Assembly (NCBI GenBank): GCA_028829895.1
Contig: CM054181.1
Coordinates: 12,097,501 to 12,161,500, forward strand
DNA: 64,000 nucleotides
DNA from: Sinotaia quadrata
Lineage: Eukaryota > Mollusca > Gastropoda > Architaenioglossa > Viviparidae
Reading direction: 5' to 3'
In this document: positions 24,264-35,881 of the stretch, piece after piece
How the letters are laid out: every line of letters begins with the position of its first letter
Numbering within the stretch: position 1 is the stretch's first letter
Notes under the pieces: model-generated
Told to the model about the DNA's origin: nothing
Seen by the model: the letters and a program-made list of their open reading frames with translations, nothing else
The model's database searches: none
Translations under genes and position numbers: made by a program

Positions 24264-24422
24264 AGCTTGCTTCAAAGTCTTCACTTGCTTTTGCAACAAT
24301 GTCACAATGTCCATGTCAACACGTGTCTCCCACCACACCATGGAAAACACTGAAGCACTGTTATATTTTTGGACGAACTTCAGCACTCTCATCACCTTGT
24401 CAAGCAGAACATGATGATTAAA
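24261..24422 (-). pseudogene. Short protein-like open frame, possible transposon remnant
   Basis: Reading from 24422 down to the TAA at 24261-24263 gives 53 stop-free codons. The product has a hydrophobic-heptad start (LLDKVMRVLKFVQKY), a WW pair in the middle and a Lys/Gln-rich end. The upstream boundary is an in-frame stop at 24423-24425, so no longer frame exists. The first helix loosely resembles a helical segment of hAT-derived (ZBED/FAM200-type) transposases, but the match is only impressionistic. It could be chance. Confidence 0.15.
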
Positions 24423-24903
24423 TTAATTCTGGTAACTTCAATGTATCCAGTATATGCATCAAAGTGTGTAGCATACTCCTAATGCTTACACCACAATAGA
24501 TGTTCCTGCACCTTCCTGGTCATTCAAATATCAGCCAGTGAACACGTGAAGGGTAACTGGAACGTAAAAGTACGACGTTCGATGAAAAGCTTTAAGTACA
24601 AACTTCCAAAGGGCGTAATACATCTCGCACTGGCTGTTGTTATGGTGGCAATAAAGAAAGTAGAATCGGAAGGTTCATTTTGTGACTCGACCAATCGTGA
24701 ACATTTTTAGTGGCGATACACGATAGGCAATCATACAAATGAAAGCTACACGTCGAGAACAATGCAAGCGATTGGAAAATCGTACATGTCAAGCGTACGC
24801 GATGAGTAAGAAGGGGCTTGGAGATTTATTCTTCTATTGACATCTCTTAGTGAAATCACTGCAATGAAATGTCATAGCAGTGTGAAATTCAAATAATTTA
24901 TTT
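24423..24903. other. Unique DNA
   Basis: No feature recognised. Confidence 0.4.
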
Positions 24904-24964
24904 GTGTGTGTGTGTGCGTGTGTGTGTGTGTGTGCCTGTGTTTGTGAGTGCGCGCTTGTGTGTT
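24904..24964. repeat. (GT)n microsatellite, interrupted
   Basis: GT repeats broken by GC, CTGT and TTGTGAGTGC. Confidence 0.95.
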
Positions 24965-25234
24965 ATTTGTACAGTTTATACTTACTAACAGAATTTAGGA
25001 CATACAATAACACCGAAATCAATATCAGTTCTTGTAATTTGCTTACCAAAGTGTTCTTTCGTAGTGAATTAACAATAATGCACATGAATATTCCACAAAA
25101 TGCACATATAAGGTTTGTATACTGGTCAAAGGACCTTAGTTAATCAGAATTATAGTATTAAATAATTAATTAAATACCCATTACTTAAATTTTAAAAAAA
25201 TGTTGGATGTAGGCCTACCATTATTTAATGCAGA
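24965..25234. other. Unique AT-rich DNA
   Basis: No feature seen. Confidence 0.4.
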
Positions 25235-25405
25235 ATATTTGTATGTGTGCCTGCCCATTAATAATATAGAACATTGTGTGTATGCCAGCCCATTAATAAT
25301 ACAGAACAGGCATACAAATACTGTTCTGTATTATTAATGGACAGGCAAACTTATAATAATACAGAACATTATATGTATGCCTTCCCATTTATAATACAGA
25401 ATATT
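25235..25405. repeat. ~37-bp repeat with one inverted unit forming a perfect hairpin
   Basis: CCCATTAATAATACAGAACA recurs three or four times. One unit is reversed: CCATTAATAATACAGAACAG (25290-25309) pairs perfectly with 25321-25340 across an 11-nt loop, with weaker pairing for about 10 bp beyond. Confidence 0.9.
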
Positions 25406-25699
25406 TGATGCACACCTGTTAATTGTTTAGTGAAACACTTATTAACACATTTTTCGATTATGCATAGTGGGCAGATTAGACTGTCTTATTAATCTTTTTT
25501 ACATATTAATGGTAAACTTATATTAAAATGCGAAATTATTATAATCAATAACTATATTATTAGTGGTCAACGAACTTATATTGATTGGAAAAAATATCGG
25601 AAAGACATTGTTCAGTCTAGTCTTGTCGACCCAAAGACCCAAAATCAGTTACAATGTTAGGAAATGCACGAGGAATATAATATATAACAAACAAATAAA
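25406..25699. other. Unique AT-rich DNA
   Basis: No feature seen. Confidence 0.4.
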
Positions 25700-26420
25700 A
25701 TAAATATCGATTATATCTTTATATTGTTTACGTTATACCTTATATCTTTACTTTGTTTACATCATATATTACATCTCTATATTGAAAATTGTAGCTTAAA
25801 TTTTACATTGTTTAAGTGAGATCTTACTTAGTTCATACAGCTCTATATTGAAAATTAGAGATTACATTTTTACATTGTTTACGTTAGAGCGGTAAATATG
25901 TCAGATCTGTCATAAACAACAAAATAAAGTCTATAACAAACGCCAAGTAAACACGGTAAATATTTCAGATCTAACGTAAACAAACATCTGTAACTAACGT
26001 AAACAAGTTTATACTTAACGTGAAGAAAAGTAACAAACGTAAATAAGTCGGTAACTAACATCAAATAAATATATAAAGATGTAAGTTATAATGTAAAAAT
26101 AAACAGTAATATATTTTATTCATGTCATGTAAACAAGAAGTAAGATCTAAATAATATGAAGATGTAGGATCTAATTTTCAATGTAAAGATGTTAGATCTA
26201 ACGTAAACACTGTAAAATGTTAGATCTAACATAAACAATATAGAGATTAAGATCTAAAGCAAACAATGTAAAGATTAAGATCTAAAGCAAACAATGTAAA
26301 GATTAAGATCTAAAGCAAACAATGTAAAGATTAAGATCTAACGTAAACAGCGTAAAGATTTAAGCTCTAATTTTTAATGTAAAGTTGTAAGATCTAGTGT
26401 AAACAAGGTCAAGCCCAACA
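25700..26420. repeat. 28-bp-type repeat array in opposing orientations
   Basis: On the right, AACAATGTAAAGATTAAGATC recurs at 28 bp (GATCTAAAGC at 26251, 26279, 26307). On the left (25720-25895) the same words appear reverse-complemented (TTTACATTGTTTACGTTA, CTATATTGAAAATTAGAG). The changeover is about 25890-25990. Confidence 0.8.
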
Positions 26421-28757
26421 ACCAAAAAGTCTTTATTTTTACGTTTAAAAAAGAAAAAGAAATAGTAAAATTACGATGTATAACTTAAAAACAAAAGTTA
26501 TAGCGTCGAAAAAAGTGTAAGATCTAAAGACACACAAAAAAAAACACCACACACACAAAAAAAAAACAAAAACAACCGTAAGTGTTAAGTCTAATGCTGA
26601 AAGATGAAAGGCATTTGCCATGAAACTCGTTTCATATATTTTTTTTAACTTAATGTTTTAGTCTGCTTAAAGCTTTAATTAACTGATTCAGTGACATCTG
26701 TACCCGAAAAACGTCGTATACTAAATCCGGGAAAAGAGTTTAAACTTCGCACGCATGGTAGGAGAGTTGGCCATCCTTCGTATAGAGCTTACACAGTCTA
26801 AATAATAGATCTCAACATTTCAAGGCCTTTATTTGGATTACAGTAATGAACACTAATGTGGAAAATCTAGACGACCCTATTCCAAGTTGTTAAAAGAAAA
26901 TGCAAATGATTGGTCTTCAGAGAAGGGTATGGTTTCCATCCTGGGCAAAGATGAGACACTGGAGTCTTTGAGTTTGCCTTTCAAAGTCTGGACAAATTAG
27001 AAACGAATGTTCAGCTGGAATGGACTTTCTTGGAGAAATCAATAAGATAACGATTCATTTTAGCGAACATTATCAACCGCGTTCTCATCATCGAGTTTTC
27101 TGTCTTTCTCTCCGTCTGTCTTTCTGTCTGCTGGTGTTCCCACGAGTCTGAGGAGACAAAAGTGGTGCCATGAGGAACACGCACCACGTGGTACAGTCAT
27201 CCTCTTCCTCCATATTTCATTTTCCAAAATCACAGGTCATGAGGCTGTAATCCTCTTAAGAAATATTTATCAACCCCTCCCCCATTATCTTACGAGTTTT
27301 GTTATTTCCCTTTCAGTACATATTCTGTGCGGCCAAGGTCTAAAAGTTGTGAAGAAGTGAAATTTGAATTAGTGTATGATTGCTTATAGACATATCGTTA
27401 TGATCATAATTAATTAATAAAGTGATGCAATATTTCCTGCATGCTTTATGTTCAGGCAACAACGTTAAATTGTACTCGAATGATATTTCTGGCACTTTAA
27501 AATTTCATCTAACAAACATGCTAGCTATTCGTACAATGTCCTTAATTTTCAAAGCTGTTTAATTGCTTACAATGCTGACATTCCGACATTACGCTTGTAA
27601 ATATTTTTACAGTTTCTTCAAAATTAAGTTTTATTTCTTTCTTTAAACTATAATAATATACATACCCCAAAGTCATGCAAATTATGTGGAACAAAATACT
27701 TTGCAATCTGGACAAGTGAAATGGTAAGCATGAACAAGTTGCATTCTGTGTGCAAGAAAGGATCTTGGCTAGGGAGACAAATAAAAGTCAAAGAGTGCCA
27801 ACATGTTTTTGGAACTTGGAAAGTATTCACACGTTTAATGTGAACAGCTCGTGAGAGTTGCGCAGGCGCACGCCAGAGCATGTGAAACTGTTTACACAAA
27901 CTTAATTTACTTTATTATGGCCGACAATGTTGGTGAAGAATAGATGCAGTACTTCTTATGATCTGTGACAAGAGCGAACACCTAGGCACATGTAAAAGCC
28001 AGTTCCATTAGTCAACACACCGATTATCAATGTTCGTTTCCAGTATAAAGCGTTGACATAGAGGGACTGATAAAAACCATCAGTGAATGGAAATATGTAC
28101 ATAGTGGCCATAGTGATCATAATGACCATGGTGGACTAAGTGTCTCGGTTTTTCAGAGGTTGTTACTCTGCAACGGTTGCAAGGACACTTTCGCCTCTAT
28201 AGTCACCTATGTCTGACATGTGGTTTGGATAATTTGATCCAATTTAGAACAACGTCATAGGAGTATCAACTGCTTACCGTCAGTTAACAACCTAGAAACC
28301 TCACCATTTTAATTCAATCAGGTTATCGAATCGCCAGTGGAACGTAGAGAATCGTGTTTGTGCGAGTTGTATGATAACCGACCACGTGACAATCAGACAT
28401 CTACATGTATTGATATTCACGAACAAAGAAGCCATCCATGCGAGTGCGGGATCCAGTGTTTGAACTCCAGTGAGGAAGAACAGTAAGAGTTCTTTGTAGT
28501 GCGACAAATGCGGATAGATGAAAATGTACATGAAGAATATGTGTGACATCTGGTTGTGTCACAGATTTTAAGAGAAATTAAATCAAAATTGCAAATGAAT
28601 AGTTGAAGCAACGAAACACAACATATTTTAACACGTACGTTTTAATCAGGAAATAAAATGCTGATACTGTTTTTTTTTGTTTTTGTTTTTCTGAACAAAA
28701 CCTAAAAGGTACAAGTTAAATGTCATGGACCTATCAGACAACAAATCACAGTTAAAT
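26421..28757. other. Long unique stretch
   Basis: About 2.3 kb with no tandem array. An A-rich run with CACA lies at 26515-26572, and a TCTGTC-rich run at 27098-27135. Open frames at 27648-27899, 28301-28549 and 28417-28611 (all minus) are unrecognised, the last two overlapping each other. Confidence 0.4.
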
Positions 28758-29260
28758 GTCATGAACTGTCGCGATGTACTAGGGTGGCGTTGTAAAAATT
28801 AATTATAACAAATATTAAGCAATTAGTTAATCATTTAAAACATCTACAAGTGCTGATGCAGAGTATGGAACACTGGTTAAATGTGTATATATCTGCATCT
28901 GTTACGTCGATAAGCTGGTGTGTCGCCGTCAATTTGACTCACGGCCCCAAATCGGTAATTGACACGGAGAAATAGATTTAATAAAATAAATACATACATA
29001 GATATATAGACGGACAGAGTACAAGACATAATCATTAGACTATCACTGCAAATGACGATAACAAACAGATATGCAAAACAGAAACAATTAAAAAAATGTA
29101 ATTAAAAAAAGTTTAACAATATTTAAAAAGAAATAGCAAAATACATTCTGTCCTATTTTCGCATTATTAACAAATAAAACTAACAGTCTGATAACGTTCA
29201 AGCCACACTGGAGTCAGTTTTCAAAAGAAAGACTTTACTTTCAGTCTATTTGGTGCTGAA
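28758..29260 (+). mobile_element. Dispersed repeat family, copy 1
   Basis: Aligns over about 500 bp with 53440-53965 and, for its right two thirds, with 54945-55262. Shared landmarks in order are GCAGAGTATGG, CTGGTTA, GATAAGCTGGT, CGTCAATTTGACTCA, GAAATAGATTT, GACGGACAGAG, ATAATCATT, ATTCTGTCCTA and GTTCAAGCC. No coding frame, tRNA-like head or clear terminal inverted repeat is visible, so the class is unknown; a non-autonomous transposon or an old segmental duplication would both fit. Confidence 0.75.
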
Positions 29261-29264
29261 GAGA

Positions 29265-29475
29265 AGAACAAAGAATAAAGATAAGCATAAGGATACTTAT
29301 CATAATGCCCGAAATTGCAAAGAATAAAGAATGTGGGCAAAATATATTCATCATAATGACTGCTATAGAAAGGATAAAGAATATGACAAAAATTATATTC
29401 ATCATAATGACTGCTAGAGCAAAGAATAAAGAATACGACAAGAAGATATTTATCAGAGTGCCGGCAATAGTCACA
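29265..29475. repeat. 51-bp minisatellite, about 4 copies
   Basis: CAAAGAATAAAGAAT and TCATCATAATGACTGC recur at 51 bp (29317, 29368, 29419). The array abuts copy 1 of the dispersed family. Confidence 0.85.
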
Positions 29476-29754
29476 GATTAAGCAAGTACTGACACAACAT
29501 TTTTACATTTGCATCTCATTCCCGTTGATAGTGATAGAGATGGTTGATAGTGATAGAGATGTATTATGATGTGTTGGATGAAACACTGACTGTAGTATAG
29601 AAAGGTTAAATGTGTACGTTTTAGCTACATATAGCAGTATTTTACTTGCAAAACCTAGTCTGACAGGTGTGACCACATACACACTGAAAATAAACAGTAC
29701 TGTTTGCTGTTTACAAAGAAAGCAACATTCGAGAGCAAGCACAGAGATGCTGAA
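29476..29754. other. Unique spacer
   Basis: A two-copy GTTGATAGTGATAGAGATG lies at about 29523-29560. No gene. Confidence 0.4.
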
Positions 29755-30345
29755 GCTCCTCTTTATCGAGCCACAAACCAAAATTATACGGGACGAAATA
29801 ATGAAGGAAATTAACGAGTCACAAACCAAATTTATACTTGACAAGTGCAGACATTATGCGGGACGAAGTGCAGGGGAGATTTATCGAGCCACAAACCAAA
29901 TTTATACGGGGCGGAAATGCAGAGGAATCGTATCGAGCCACAAACCAAATTTATACGGGGCGGAATAATGAGGAAATTATCGAGCCACAAACCAAATTTA
30001 TACGGGGCGGAATAATAAGGAGGAAATTATCGAGCCACAAACCAAATTTATACGGGAAAAGTGCAGACATTATGTGGGACGAAGTGCAGGGGAGATTTAT
30101 CGAGCCACAAACCAAATTTATACGGGACAAGTGCAGACATTATGTGGGACGAAGTGCAGGGGAGATTTATCGAGCCACAAACCAAGCATTATATGGGAGG
30201 AAGTAGCAGATAAAACCTATCGAGCCACATACCAAGCATTACATGGGAGGAAGTAAAAGATAAAACTTATCGACCAATAAACCAAAAATTATATGGGAGG
30301 AAGTAGCAGATAAAACCTATCGAGCCACAAACCAAGCATTACAGA
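29755..30345. repeat. 45/70-bp minisatellite, about 11 copies
   Basis: GAGCCACAAACCAAATTTAT followed by ACGGG begins each unit. Short units run about 45 bp; long units add GTGCAGACATTATGTGGGAC to reach about 70 bp. Right-hand copies are diverged. Frames through it are artefacts. Confidence 0.95.
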
Positions 30346-30591
30346 AGACGACGTAATAGTGTCATGGAACCACAAGCTACCCAGCATCTACTTTTGTGAA
30401 AGTCTCAGATGTGAAGTACTGTATTAGTCAAATATCGCCCTGCTAAGGGGTATTAGCATATCGAGATCACTGATAGCGACAATTTGTTGGTTTTTTTTTT
30501 TAAATTTTGAGTCTGTAGAACTGTATTGATTGAAGGTGACGTGGTATGATGCGATGAATGTTTCAAGTGTGTTTATACACATAATGCATAG
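30346..30591. other. Unique spacer
   Basis: No feature except a poly(T) run near 30492. Confidence 0.4.
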
Positions 30592-31074
30592 GTCTTGCAG
30601 GACCAGCCAGTGCTAGAGATTTTTAATCTTATGGATGGCTTATTGTTTGCAGTAGAGATACAGGATCACCATCTTTCCTTACTAGCGAACATACTTCACA
30701 GGCTTATGGATCCAAAACTGACAGTTTGGCCAGAAAAAAGGTTACAACGGTTTTCAAAACTTAAGACTGTCCGTGTCTTGCTATAAGTAGCATCATTGTT
30801 ACACCAGTGTAACACATGGAAGAACACTTTCAACTACAATGTTGACAGACTACAAACGCATTGTGTTCATGTTTTAAGACTTAGCAAATACTGCATAAAG
30901 AGTGCACAATCTTTTAGAATGATCACAGCACCGCAGGCAATTCTGTTGCTTTCGAATGCCCAAGAACACAGAGTACGTATGGGTTGGTCACAAAGAGCAA
31001 GTCTTTCCAATATTGAAAGCATGATTGATGTAAAGAAAATACCCGACTCACATGAGACGAGATGCCAGTAGTTA
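30592..31074 (+). pseudogene. Possible coding remnant: 160-codon frame with one stop
   Basis: From just after a TAG at 30589 to a stop at 31072-31074, one plus-strand frame is open for about 160 codons, broken only by TAA at 30784-30786. In DNA this AT-rich a random frame should meet a stop about every 15-20 codons, and there is no tandem repeat here to explain it. The composition is protein-like (acidic, Leu-rich, then a Cys/His/Lys region). A good acceptor-like TCTTGCAG lies at 30593-30600 in phase with the frame, and an AATAAA lies about 90 bp past the end (31164-31169). I recognise no family. It could be a terminal exon whose protein ends at 30784, a decayed transposon or retrogene, or chance. 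Confidence 0.35.
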
Positions 31075-31299
31075 GCACAATTTTACTTCAAGAGCATCAT
31101 GCAATCTTTTCCCATTTGTAAATAGCACATAAGGGGGAAGAAAACAAAAGGAAGAAAAACAGAAATAAACTATTCATTCTCTGAGACAGAGAGGTTGACA
31201 ACTATTCTTGCTATCCTATATTGTCCCACCAGTATTTGTATGGTAAAAACTCATTCTAAAAGCTGATCATGAGCTATTTACTTTCCCTGCATAGTTCCA
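31075..31299. other. Unique spacer with possible polyadenylation signal
   Basis: Contains AATAAA at 31164-31169 in an A-rich run. Otherwise no feature. Confidence 0.3.
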
Positions 31300-31990
31300 G
31301 TCTTTATGTGTCCTTCTTAGACCTGCATATGTATCTTTCATAGGCCCACGAATATGAATCCTTCAAAGGTCCACCATGAGTGTTATCCTTCATTGTCCCA
31401 TCATGCATGCTCCTGTCATTGGTCCACCATGTAATGTATCTTTCATAGGTCCAAAGTGCACGTATCCTGCATAAGTCCATCATACATCTATCCTGTATAG
31501 ACCTATCATATATATGTATCCTGTATAGAGCTTCCACACATGTATCCTATGTAAACCTACAATACATGTATCCTGTGTAGGTTCTACCATATATGTACCC
31601 TCTTTAGACCTACAATATATACGTCTTGTATATACCATTTATGTAACAATTTATCATACACGTGTCCTGTATAGACCTACCATACATGTATCCTGTATAA
31701 ACTTGCCATATATGTATCCTGTATAGACCTACCATACATGTATCCTGTATAAACTTGCCATATATGTATCCTGTATAGACCTATCATACATGCATCATAA
31801 ATAGAACTACCCTACATGCATCCTGCATAAACCCACCATAAGTATATCTTGCATAGATCTACCAATCATATATCATGTTTAGGTATACCATGCATGTATC
31901 CTGTTTGGACGTATAATGCATATTCTATATGAACCTACCGTGCATGCATCCCGTTCAGACGTGCCACGCATGCACCCTTTTCAGAAGTAT
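31300..31990. repeat. 26-bp minisatellite, about 26 diverged copies
   Basis: ACATGTATCCTGTATAGACC recurs at 26 bp in the best region (TCCTGTATA at 31691, 31717, 31743). Both ends are eroded. Confidence 0.95.
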
Positions 31991-32475
31991 CATGCAATTA
32001 TCAAATAGTTGTACAATATATTCCTAGCAACCTATATGATATTGCAGACTATTTGTGCAAGGTAGGAAGAAAGAATATTGAATGGTAGATATTAACTGAG
32101 TGGATGGAAACAATTCTTATAAATTTATAATGTTAATATTTAGTCTGGTATATAACTTGTAAGGGTTGTCATGGAACGGCAAACTTCTATGCTTTAATTA
32201 ATTGAGAAATTTAAATAATATTGAAATATTGAATTTTCATGTTGATAAATAATTAATATTTGCAATAATGTGATATGAATGAATTCTAAGCCAGAGGAAG
32301 AGGCTGTAATACTTCACATTCATTCCAACATAACAAAGTCAATATTTTACATTTTTTCCAACACTGCGAAGTAAATAAAATTCAATATACACGTTACCAT
32401 TATGAATGAAATATTCACATCACATAGAAGGGTAAAGAATAAGGTAAATCCTATTGTTTTCCCCATGTACATAGT
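31991..32475. other. Unique AT-rich DNA
   Basis: No feature seen. Confidence 0.5.
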
Positions 32476-33085
32476 CAAACACTCTCACTTATGCATACGG
32501 TCACACCCACTTCCATCTATACATGCAGCCACGCACACTCACACCTATAAATACAGTCACATCCACTTCCACCTATAAATAGTCAAACACACTTTAGCCT
32601 ATGCATACAGTCATGCATACACGCTTATAAATACAGTCACACTCACTCGCAGCTATAAATTCTGTCACACATGCACATTTGCATACAGTCACACATTCAC
32701 ACATATACACATGGTGATACACCTATACACGCAGTCACACACTCACACATAAACATACAGTCAAACACACACATTCACATCTATACATACAGTCACACAC
32801 TCACACCTATACATACAGTCACACACTCACACCTATACATACAGTCACACACTCACACCTATACATACAGTCACATACTCACACCTATACATACAGTCAC
32901 ACACTCACACCTATACATACAGTCACACACTCACACCTATACATACAGTCACACACTCACACCTATACATGCAATCACCCACTCACACCTATACATACAG
33001 TCACACACACTCACACCTATACATGCAATCACACACTCACACCTATACATACAGTCACACACTCACACCTATACATGCAATCGGA
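32476..33085. repeat. 26-bp CA-rich minisatellite, about 23 copies
   Basis: CACCTATACATACAGTCACA recurs at 26 bp (32832, 32858, 32884). The left part is diverged. The 158-codon His/Thr/Ser frame is an artefact of a stop-free unit. Confidence 0.97.
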
Positions 33086-33171
33086 TGCAGCAGACAAGCA
33101 TGCACATCCGTCCTGTTCTGGCCAACTCCCTTCAACCAACCTGTTGAGCTTTAGATCACCTGTATGCTTAA

Positions 33172-33255
33172 TCCTGCCCTAATCTGATGATGCTTGATCC
33201 TCCCCTAATCTGATGATGCTTGATCCTCCCCTAATCTGATGATGCTTGATCCTCC
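33172..33255. repeat. 26-bp repeat, three copies
   Basis: CCCTAATCTGATGATGCTTG repeats at exactly 26 bp and then decays. Confidence 0.95.
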
Positions 33256-34062
33256 TGATGAATCGGCAGTATGGTGACGTTTTGCATTCAGAGTGCAATA
33301 ATGCTTGTGGTTTATTGATCCTTCCATCCATTCTCTCTTTGTTCTTTGAAAACAGGTGTTGGTTTCTACTCACACGCATGCATATGGTAGATCGCTCTTT
33401 AATTACTCAGAGCTTTGAAAATCAGGGTGCTCTGCTTCATGAGTTGCCGTCCTCTCAATTGCATTTCTTTCACACGCAATCACAGCAAATGGCAATCAAT
33501 CATTTACGCGAAACGCACTCTCTTCAATATTCATTAAAAGTTATAATTAAATAACCGGCAGAATTTCACACCGTTATGTGCCAAAAAATTAATTATAGTA
33601 GAAAAAGTATCGCATTAGAAGAAAAATGTTCTGCTCAGTTTTCTGGTCCTGGTTTTCCTGTTGTATTTCAAATAGGTCCTCTGGAATGATTTTGTCCAGC
33701 CATTTCTTTAAGTGGTAAAGAAAGATAATTCGCTGTAAATACTTGTTACTCTGGTAGTGTGCTTGAGCTTGAATGCTAGAGACAAATAAATAATTAACTG
33801 CCTAATCTAACAGTGTTATAGAAAGTCGCATATTTTGATAGTGTCGCAAATATATTTATTCTTTAATAGCGTCATAGAGTAACAGTGTGGTTGATAGTTA
33901 CATATTTTATCAATATCGTATGATCGTGTATTGTTTTATTATGTATTTATACTATGAGCTCTTCTCTCTTAAATATGCATCCCTAATTCACCTATCGACT
34001 TCTTTTAATTATTTTTGTGATTGTGTCTTAGACAACATAGAACTATTACAACTACATTGAAT
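33256..34062. other. Unique DNA with an unrecognised 102-codon frame
   Basis: The plus frame 33246-33554 begins in the repeat above. It has no recognised motif. Confidence 0.4.
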
Positions 34063-34205
34063 ACGTCACTGTTATATCGCTACACTCTCCATCCACGTCA
34101 CTGTTATTGTACGCTACACTCTCCATCCACGTCACTTATTTTACGCTATACTCTCCATCCACGTCACTGTTATATTACACTAAACTCTCCATCCACACAG
34201 ACGAC
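34063..34205. repeat. 33-35-bp minisatellite, about 4 copies
   Basis: ACTCTCCATCCACGTCACTG recurs with a TTAT..ACGCTA spacer of variable length. Confidence 0.9.
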
Positions 34206-34244
34206 AAAGTACAGTGTCAGTGAGGGAGTCAGTGCCCTGTTCTC

Positions 34245-34390
34245 CACACAGTGACAAGAAAAACAAAACTTCCATCATCAGAAATCTTCCTCACAATGAC
34301 AAGACACACATAATTTTCCATCATCAGAAATCTTCCTCACAGTGAGAAGATCAATAAAACTTTCCGTCATCGGAAACCTTCTTCGCTTGA
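34245..34390. repeat. ~50-bp repeat, three copies
   Basis: TCCATCATCAGAAATCTTCC followed by CACARTGACAAGA, three diverged copies. Confidence 0.85.
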
Positions 34391-34466
34391 AGATGGAAAG
34401 AAAAGTCGGTGTGCAATTAAAACTACAAGACTTGAAGCACCTAATGGCAAAATCTTCTTAAATCAC

Positions 34467-34620
34467 CAACTGCAACGTCAGCCACAAACAACTACTAAAT
34501 TGGAGACTGTAACGTCAGCCACAAACAACTACTAAATTGGAGACTGTAACGTCAGCCACAAACAACTAATAAATTAGAGACTGTAACGTCAGCCACAAAC
34601 AACTAATAAATTGGAGACTA
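34467..34620. repeat. 37-bp minisatellite, about 4 copies
   Basis: AACGTCAGCCACAAACAACT every 37 bp, nearly identical. Confidence 0.95.
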
Positions 34621-34649
34621 AATATAGAGGGAGGATCTCCAGACATTTC

Positions 34650-34915
34650 TTCCTTATATTTCTATCTCAATTACTCATCTCCCCACCTCTCCTCCCTATA
34701 TTTCTATCTCAATTACTCACTTATCTCCCCACCTCTCCTCCCTATATTTCTATCTCAATTACTCACTTGCCTTCCCACCCCTCCTCCCTATATTTGTATC
34801 TCAATTACTGACTTATCTCCCCACTTCTCCTCCTTATATTTGTATCTCAATTACTCACCTATCTCCTTACCTCTCCTCCATATATTTCTATCACAATTAC
34901 TCAATTATCTCGCTT
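34650..34915. repeat. ~46-bp CT-rich minisatellite, about 6 copies
   Basis: TATATTTCTATCTCAATTAC with CCCCACCTCTCCTCC; units of 42-46 bp (AATTACTC at 34669, 34711, 34757). Confidence 0.95.
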
Positions 34916-35260
34916 AACTTCTTATTTAATTTGATATATCGTTAAGTGATTAAAATACAAATATAGATTAATTCTTCACTCTCTCTCGTATCTAAGTTTA
35001 ATTCAGTAGTAATACAAATTAATTAATGAAACCCATCCGTACACAATTTCAAGTAGGTTTCTCCAAACTCGACAGCTTCTATTTTATTAGTGTTGATCCG
35101 GCCATTAAGTCAGGGACCGGCTCTAGCCATACAAATCCGTCTGCTGGTCAGCTTCTCGCAAAGATCTCGCATTTGTTACTGGCTACGGACACAACTGACC
35201 AATCAAGACGAATGAATCGCCTTCAACACTATCGAGCGTGGACATGAAAGCGGGTTTTGC
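34916..35260. other. Unique segment, GC-richer at 35090-35250, with 73-codon frame
   Basis: The plus frame 35026-35247 is free of tandem structure and has mixed composition, but matches nothing I recognise. It is flanked on both sides by arrays. It may be an old exon, a transposon piece or chance. Confidence 0.25.
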
Positions 35261-35364
35261 TACCCGTCGACACATACACATACGCACACACAAACATATG
35301 TGCACACAAACGGACGTACACACAAACATATATATATATATAAACATGTATACCCACAAATATA

Positions 35365-35397
<33 letters not shown>

Positions 35398-35462
35398 CAT
35401 TAATTCACATATACATACAAACACAAACATACACTAACAGACACACAAACTTACGTATTCAA
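35261..35462. repeat. Low-complexity CA/TA/GT tract
   Basis: Compound ACACAC, ATATAT and GTGTGT runs. Confidence 0.9.
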
Positions 35463-35467
35463 AAATC

Positions 35468-35615
35468 TTTCTTTCATCTCTTTCTGATCCTTACATCTAA
35501 TCAGCTATTTCTGATCCTTGCTTCTATTCAGCTATTTCTGATCCTTGTTTCTATTCAGCTCTTTCTAATCCTTGCATCTATTCAGCTCTTTCTAATCCTT
35601 GCATCTATTCAGCTC
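35468..35615. repeat. 27-bp minisatellite, about 5 copies
   Basis: TTTCTAATCCTTGCATCTATTC followed by AGCTC, at 27 bp. Confidence 0.95.
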
Positions 35616-35639
35616 CGATCGGATGTATGTGCTTTCACC

Positions 35640-35827
35640 GGCCTCGCATTAGTATACAATGATAATTTTGCAACAGTAGACCAATGGCCGATATACTTCT
35701 CTCTCTATGTCTGTCTCTCTCTCCCTCTCTTGTTCGCTTTACTACATAATTATAGCATTACAGTAGATCATAGACCGATTTAGCTCTCTCTCGCTCTCTT
35801 GCTTTACTATACTATATAATAACATTA

Positions 35828-35881
<54 letters not shown>

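Noticed and set aside
28758..29260. LTR of a retrotransposon
   Set aside because: No TG...CA ends, primer-binding site, polypurine tract or coding region between copies.
32671..33147. His/Thr-rich 158-codon protein
   Set aside because: Artefact of a 26-bp CA-rich unit that has no stop in any cycle of the frame.
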